Assembly: GCF_007018965.1 (NCBI RefSeq) | Contig: NZ_VJYZ01000033.1 | Coordinates: 434,001 to 498,000 of the forward strand | Reading direction: 5' to 3' | DNA from: Paracoccus marinus | GTDB lineage: Bacteria > Pseudomonadota > Alphaproteobacteria > Rhodobacterales > Rhodobacteraceae | Length of the DNA: 64,000 bases | Translations under genes and position numbers: made by a program | Part shown: positions 61,199 to 64,000 of the stretch, in pieces | Numbering within the stretch: position 1 is the stretch's first letter | How the letters are laid out: each line of letters begins with the position of its first letter | Notes under the pieces: generated by a model | Seen by the model: the letters and a program-made list of their open reading frames with translations, nothing else | Told to the model about the DNA's origin: nothing | Database searches by the model: none

Positions 61199-61966
61199 TC
61201 AGCCCTGGGTCGCGGCCCGCACCTCTTGCACCACCGACGCCAGCCCCTGGGGCGGCGCGCCGCGCAGCATCTCGCCGCCGATGATGAAGGTCGGCGTGCC
61301 CATGACCCGCATCCGCTCGGCCAGCTGCGCGTTCGACCGGATCTCGGCGCTGACATCCTCGGTGTTCATGCGGTTGATCAGCGGCTCGGGCTCAAGCCCC
61401 ATGTCGCGGGCGAGCGTGGAGAGCGATTCGATCGTGACCGCGCCGCGCATCGCGATCAGGCGGTCGTGCGCGTCCTTGTAAACCTCGCCGCCCTGCGTCT
61501 GCTTGACCGCGATCGCAAAGCGCGAGGCGAGGTCGCTTTCCTGCCCGAGGATCGGAAACTCTTTCAGGATCAGGCGAATGTTGCCGTCGTCGTTGACGGT
61601 CTTTTCCATGTCGTCCGACACCCGGCGGCAGACGCCGCAGCGATAGTCCACGAACTCGACCATGGTCAGGTCGCCGTCGGGGTTGCCGCCGACCCAGCTG
61701 TGCCCGTCGTCAAAGATCGCGGCCTCGTTGGCCTGGACCAGCAGGCGGTCGTTCTTGACCTCGTCGGCCATGCGCTTGGCTTCCAGCCCGTTCACCGCCT
61801 CGATCAGGACCTCGGGGTTGGCCATGATATAGTCGCGCACCGCGTCGCCGAACGCGGCCTTTTCGGCATCCGACATCGCGGCCGGATCGAACGCCGCGGC
61901 GGGCAGGGCGGTCAGCGGCAGGGCGGTTGCGGCCAGCAGCGCGGCCGCCTTGAGCAGTCGGGTCAT
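61199..61966 (-). CDS. DsbA family periplasmic thiol-disulfide oxidoreductase
   Basis: 255 residues with a signal peptide (about 1-25, ending at ALPAAAF). The active site is CGVC within FVDYRCGVCRR and the cis-proline loop is GTPTF near the end, which together define the DsbA/DsbG-like group. The N-terminal region has an extra helical part with PEVLIEAVNGLEAKRM, as in the Com1-like DsbA proteins. ATG 61966 begins the signal sequence. It is convergent with the TfoX gene, 5 bases from its stop. Confidence 0.9.
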   Translation of the reverse strand: MTRLLKAAALLAATALPLTALPAAAFDPAAMSDAEKAAFGDAVRDYIMANPEVLIEAVNGLEAKRMADEVKNDRLLVQANEAAIFDDGHSWVGGNPDGDLTMVEFVDYRCGVCRRVSDDMEKTVNDDGNIRLILKEFPILGQESDLASRFAIAVKQTQGGEVYKDAHDRLIAMRGAVTIESLSTLARDMGLEPEPLINRMNTEDVSAEIRSNAQLAERMRVMGTPTFIIGGEMLRGAPPQGLASVVQEVRAATQG

Positions 61967-62129
61967 GGTCGGTCCTTTCACGAGCTTGTGCAGATTTGGC
62001 GCGGGACCGCCCCGCACGCAACCCAACGCTTGCGTGAACTTGACCCGCGCGGGCGGGACGGTCCACAAGCGGGACCGCAAGGGCGGCGGTCGGGTTCGAG
62101 AGTCGGGACCGAGGGCAGGGGGGCAGTCG

Positions 62130-63266
62130 ATGCGCAACTCCGTCAGGGGACAGGTCGATGCGTTCATCGTGATGGACGTGATGGAGGCCGCGCGGGCGGC
62201 CGAAGCCGCGGGCCGCCACATCATCCACATGGAAGTGGGCCAGCCATCGGTCGGGGCGCCGGCGGGCGCGCGCGCGGCGCTGGCGGCGGCGCTGTCGTCA
62301 CCCCTGGGCTACACCGTCGCATTGGGGTTGCCCGAACTGCGTCAGGGGATCGCGGCGCTGTACCGGCGCTGGTACGGCGTGGATCTTGATCCCGCCCGGG
62401 TGGTGGTCACGGCGGGGTCGTCGGGGGCGTTCATCCTTGCGTTCTCGGCGCTCTTCGACGCGGGCGACCGGGTCGCGCTGGGTGAGCCGGGGTATCCGAG
62501 CTATCGCCAGATCCTCAGGGCCATGTCGGTCCAGCCGGTGGGGATGCCCACGCTGGCCGAAAACCGCTTCCAGCCGGTGCCGGCCGACATTCCCGAGGGC
62601 GTGCGCGGCGTGATCCTCGCCTCGCCCGGGAACCCGTCGGGGACGATGCTGGGGCAGGCCGAGCTTGCCGCGCTCGCGCGCGCCACGGCCGCGCGGGGCG
62701 CGGCGCTGGTTTCGGACGAGATCTACCACGGGCTCAGCTACGGCGACCGCGCGGTCAGCGCGCTCGAGGTCACGGACGATGTGGTGGTGGTCAACAGCTT
62801 CTCGAAGTACTTCGGCATGACCGGCTGGCGGATCGGCTGGATGGTGGTGCCGCCCGACATGGTCCGCACCGTCGAGCGGCTGGCGCAGAACCTGTTCATC
62901 TGCCCCTCGCACGCGAGCCAGGTCGCCGCGCTGGCGGCGCTCGACTGCATCGACGAGGCCGAGGCGAACCTGGCCGTCTATGCCCGCAACCGGGCGATGA
63001 TGCTGGACCGGCTGCCCGCGATCGGTTTCGACCGCATCGCGCCGCCCGACGGGGCCTTTTACGTCTATGCCGACGTGAGCCACCTGACAGGCGACAGCCG
63101 CGCGCTGGCGGCCGAGATCCTCGACCGTGCGGGCGTCGCGGTCACGCCGGGGCTGGACTTCGACCCGGTGCGCGGGGGGCGGACGCTGCGGTTTTCATAC
63201 GCGCGGGGCAGCACCGACATCGCCGAGGGGCTGGACCGGCTGGCGCGCTTCATGGCGACGCGATGA
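62130..63266 (+). CDS. Class I/II pyridoxal-phosphate aminotransferase
   Basis: 378-residue fold-type I enzyme. The PLP-binding lysine is in SFSKYFGMTGWRIGW; LSSPLGYTVALGLPELR, ILASPGNPSGTM and SDEIYHGLSYGD are the family's substrate and phosphate-binding blocks. It falls in the aspartate/aromatic aminotransferase-like group; the amino donor is not known. ATG 62130 was taken as start. Its stop overlaps the amidase start, so the two are coupled. Confidence 0.87.
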   Translation: MRNSVRGQVDAFIVMDVMEAARAAEAAGRHIIHMEVGQPSVGAPAGARAALAAALSSPLGYTVALGLPELRQGIAALYRRWYGVDLDPARVVVTAGSSGAFILAFSALFDAGDRVALGEPGYPSYRQILRAMSVQPVGMPTLAENRFQPVPADIPEGVRGVILASPGNPSGTMLGQAELAALARATAARGAALVSDEIYHGLSYGDRAVSALEVTDDVVVVNSFSKYFGMTGWRIGWMVVPPDMVRTVERLAQNLFICPSHASQVAALAALDCIDEAEANLAVYARNRAMMLDRLPAIGFDRIAPPDGAFYVYADVSHLTGDSRALAAEILDRAGVAVTPGLDFDPVRGGRTLRFSYARGSTDIAEGLDRLARFMATR

Positions 63267-64000
63267 CGGGGTTCCGCCTGATCGCTGTGGTCGCCGCCCT
63301 GTGCTGCGCGGCCGTGCCGGCGGGCGCGCAGACCGGCGCGGATTCCGCGCCGCCCGCGCAAATCGCGGCTGCGCGCGAGACCCGGTTCGACCCCGCCGCC
63401 TCGTCCATCACCGCCCAAGGGCGGGACCGGGGCGATCCCCGCCCGCTGCAACTGTCACTCGCGGTCGGGAACCGCGCCCCGTTCCGCGTCTATCTGCTGG
63501 ATGCGCCGCCCCGGATGGTGGTCGAGATGAAGGGGCTGTCGCTGCCTACCGGCCCGTCGCCCGTGACGGGGGCCGAGCTGCTGGCGGGCCTGCGCTGGGG
63601 GCCCGGCCTGCCCGGATGGGGCCGGATCATCGCCGAACTGCCCGCGCCCTACGCGGTCGAGCGGGCCACGATCCTGGGCCCGGATGCGGGCGCGGGCGCG
63701 GCCATCTTCCTTTCGCTGGTCCCAGTGGACGGCAAGGAGTTCGCCCCCCGCACCGACGTGATGACCGCGCTGAAGGGCTTGCCCGAGCCCGCCGCGCATA
63801 CCACCCCGTCGGCAACCGGGGCCTCTGCCGGGCCCGGTGACGGGCGGCTGCGGGTGATCGTGGACCCGGGTCATGGCGGCATCGACCCCGGCGCGCAGGT
63901 GGACGGCGTGTCCGAGGCGGCCTTGATGCTTCAGTTCGCGACCGAGCTTGCGGCGGCGTTGCAGCACGCGGGCATCGACGCGCGGCTGACGCGGGGCGAC
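63263..64000 (+). CDS. N-acetylmuramoyl-L-alanine amidase with AMIN domain (C-terminus beyond window)
   Basis: 246 residues are visible before the window ends. A signal peptide (about 1-22, ending GAQ) is followed by an AMIN-like domain (about 60-165, RVYLLDAPPRMVVEM) that targets the septum, then the start of the amidase_3 domain with the zinc-binding VDPGHGGIDPGA. It cleaves peptide side chains from glycan strands during division. ATG 63263 overlaps the aminotransferase stop. Related organisms often have a PBP1A gene downstream. Confidence 0.9.
   Translation, partial: MTGFRLIAVVAALCCAAVPAGAQTGADSAPPAQIAAARETRFDPAASSITAQGRDRGDPRPLQLSLAVGNRAPFRVYLLDAPPRMVVEMKGLSLPTGPSPVTGAELLAGLRWGPGLPGWGRIIAELPAPYAVERATILGPDAGAGAAIFLSLVPVDGKEFAPRTDVMTALKGLPEPAAHTTPSATGASAGPGDGRLRVIVDPGHGGIDPGAQVDGVSEAALMLQFATELAAALQHAGIDARLTRGD

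Noticed and set aside
1-64000. CRISPR arrays, insertion sequences, rRNA genes, prophage structural genes
   Set aside because: I looked for regularly spaced repeats, transposase motifs, terminal inverted repeats and phage genes and found none. The only regular repeat is the spacerless 13-bp array at 42709-42760.

Overview
This window looks like an ordinary chromosomal stretch of a very GC-rich alphaproteobacterium, most likely a member of the Rhodobacteraceae (Paracoccus/Rhodobacter group). The placement is inferred from gene content and order: a DUF4175 (TIGR02302) protein directly after lysA, hemD followed by a Mic60-like gene and a HemY-like gene, ccmI-ruvX-DUF1289, an ilvD followed by a DUF6478 protein, a lone PHB-type acetoacetyl-CoA reductase, and a PrtD-family type I secretion gene. 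Genes are packed tightly, with many ATGA or GTGA start/stop overlaps. I see no rRNA, CRISPR array, insertion sequence or recognisable prophage. There is one tRNA, tRNA-Thr(CGT).

Layout, left to right. 1-5.5 kb: start of a type I secretion permease/ATPase (cut by the window edge), a class A penicillin-binding protein and an ammonium channel. 5.5-11.1 kb: polyprenyl diphosphate synthase, DUF2007, a tRNA-methyltransferase-like enzyme, a YdcH peptide, an AT-rich islet with a small membrane protein, acetoacetyl-CoA reductase, an EAL-domain protein and 3-methyladenine glycosylase. 11.1-18 kb: a TlpA-like thioredoxin divergent from argH, two small lipoproteins, a small membrane protein, lysA and DUF4175. 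18-25 kb: zinc-ribbon membrane protein divergent from ftsE-ftsX-plsC, a ClpP-like lipoprotein, rimO and an overlapping sulfotransferase. 25-28 kb: ettA, then a lower-GC islet with a PD-(D/E)XK-like orphan, followed by a convergent HNH protein. 28-35 kb: acyl-CoA synthetase, CAP-domain lipoprotein, esterase-like phytase protein, GT61 glycosyltransferase, a PPOX-family protein and a tryptophan-rich membrane protein. 35-40 kb: tRNA-Thr, then hemY, mic60 and hemD on the minus strand. 40-49.7 kb: tsaD-gpsA-yciI-EVE, an MsbA-like ABC exporter, zapE, the accD-folC pair and cardiolipin synthase. 49.7-64 kb: a pterin-4a-carbinolamine dehydratase gene broken by an in-frame stop, ilvD, DUF6478, a GNAT protein, a CinA-like protein, map, a GMC oxidoreductase, a zinc alcohol dehydrogenase, ccmI-ruvX-DUF1289, a TfoX-N protein, a DsbA-like protein, an aminotransferase and the start of a cell-wall amidase.

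Most genes are housekeeping: envelope and division (PBP1A, FtsEX, ZapE, amidase, PlsC, cardiolipin synthase, AccD), amino acids (ArgH, LysA, IlvD), heme and cytochrome c (HemD, HemY-like, CcmI and the two thiol proteins), and translation (RimO, TsaD, EttA, Map, tRNA-Thr). The places that do not fit this background are the two AT-rich islets (about 8.08-8.56 kb and 26.9-27.7 kb), an alternative-hairpin leader in front of ettA, a 4 x 13-bp perfect-length tandem repeat at 42.7 kb, and the nonsense-disrupted pterin dehydratase gene. The best candidate for something undescribed is the 26.9-27.7 kb orphan with nuclease-like residues.
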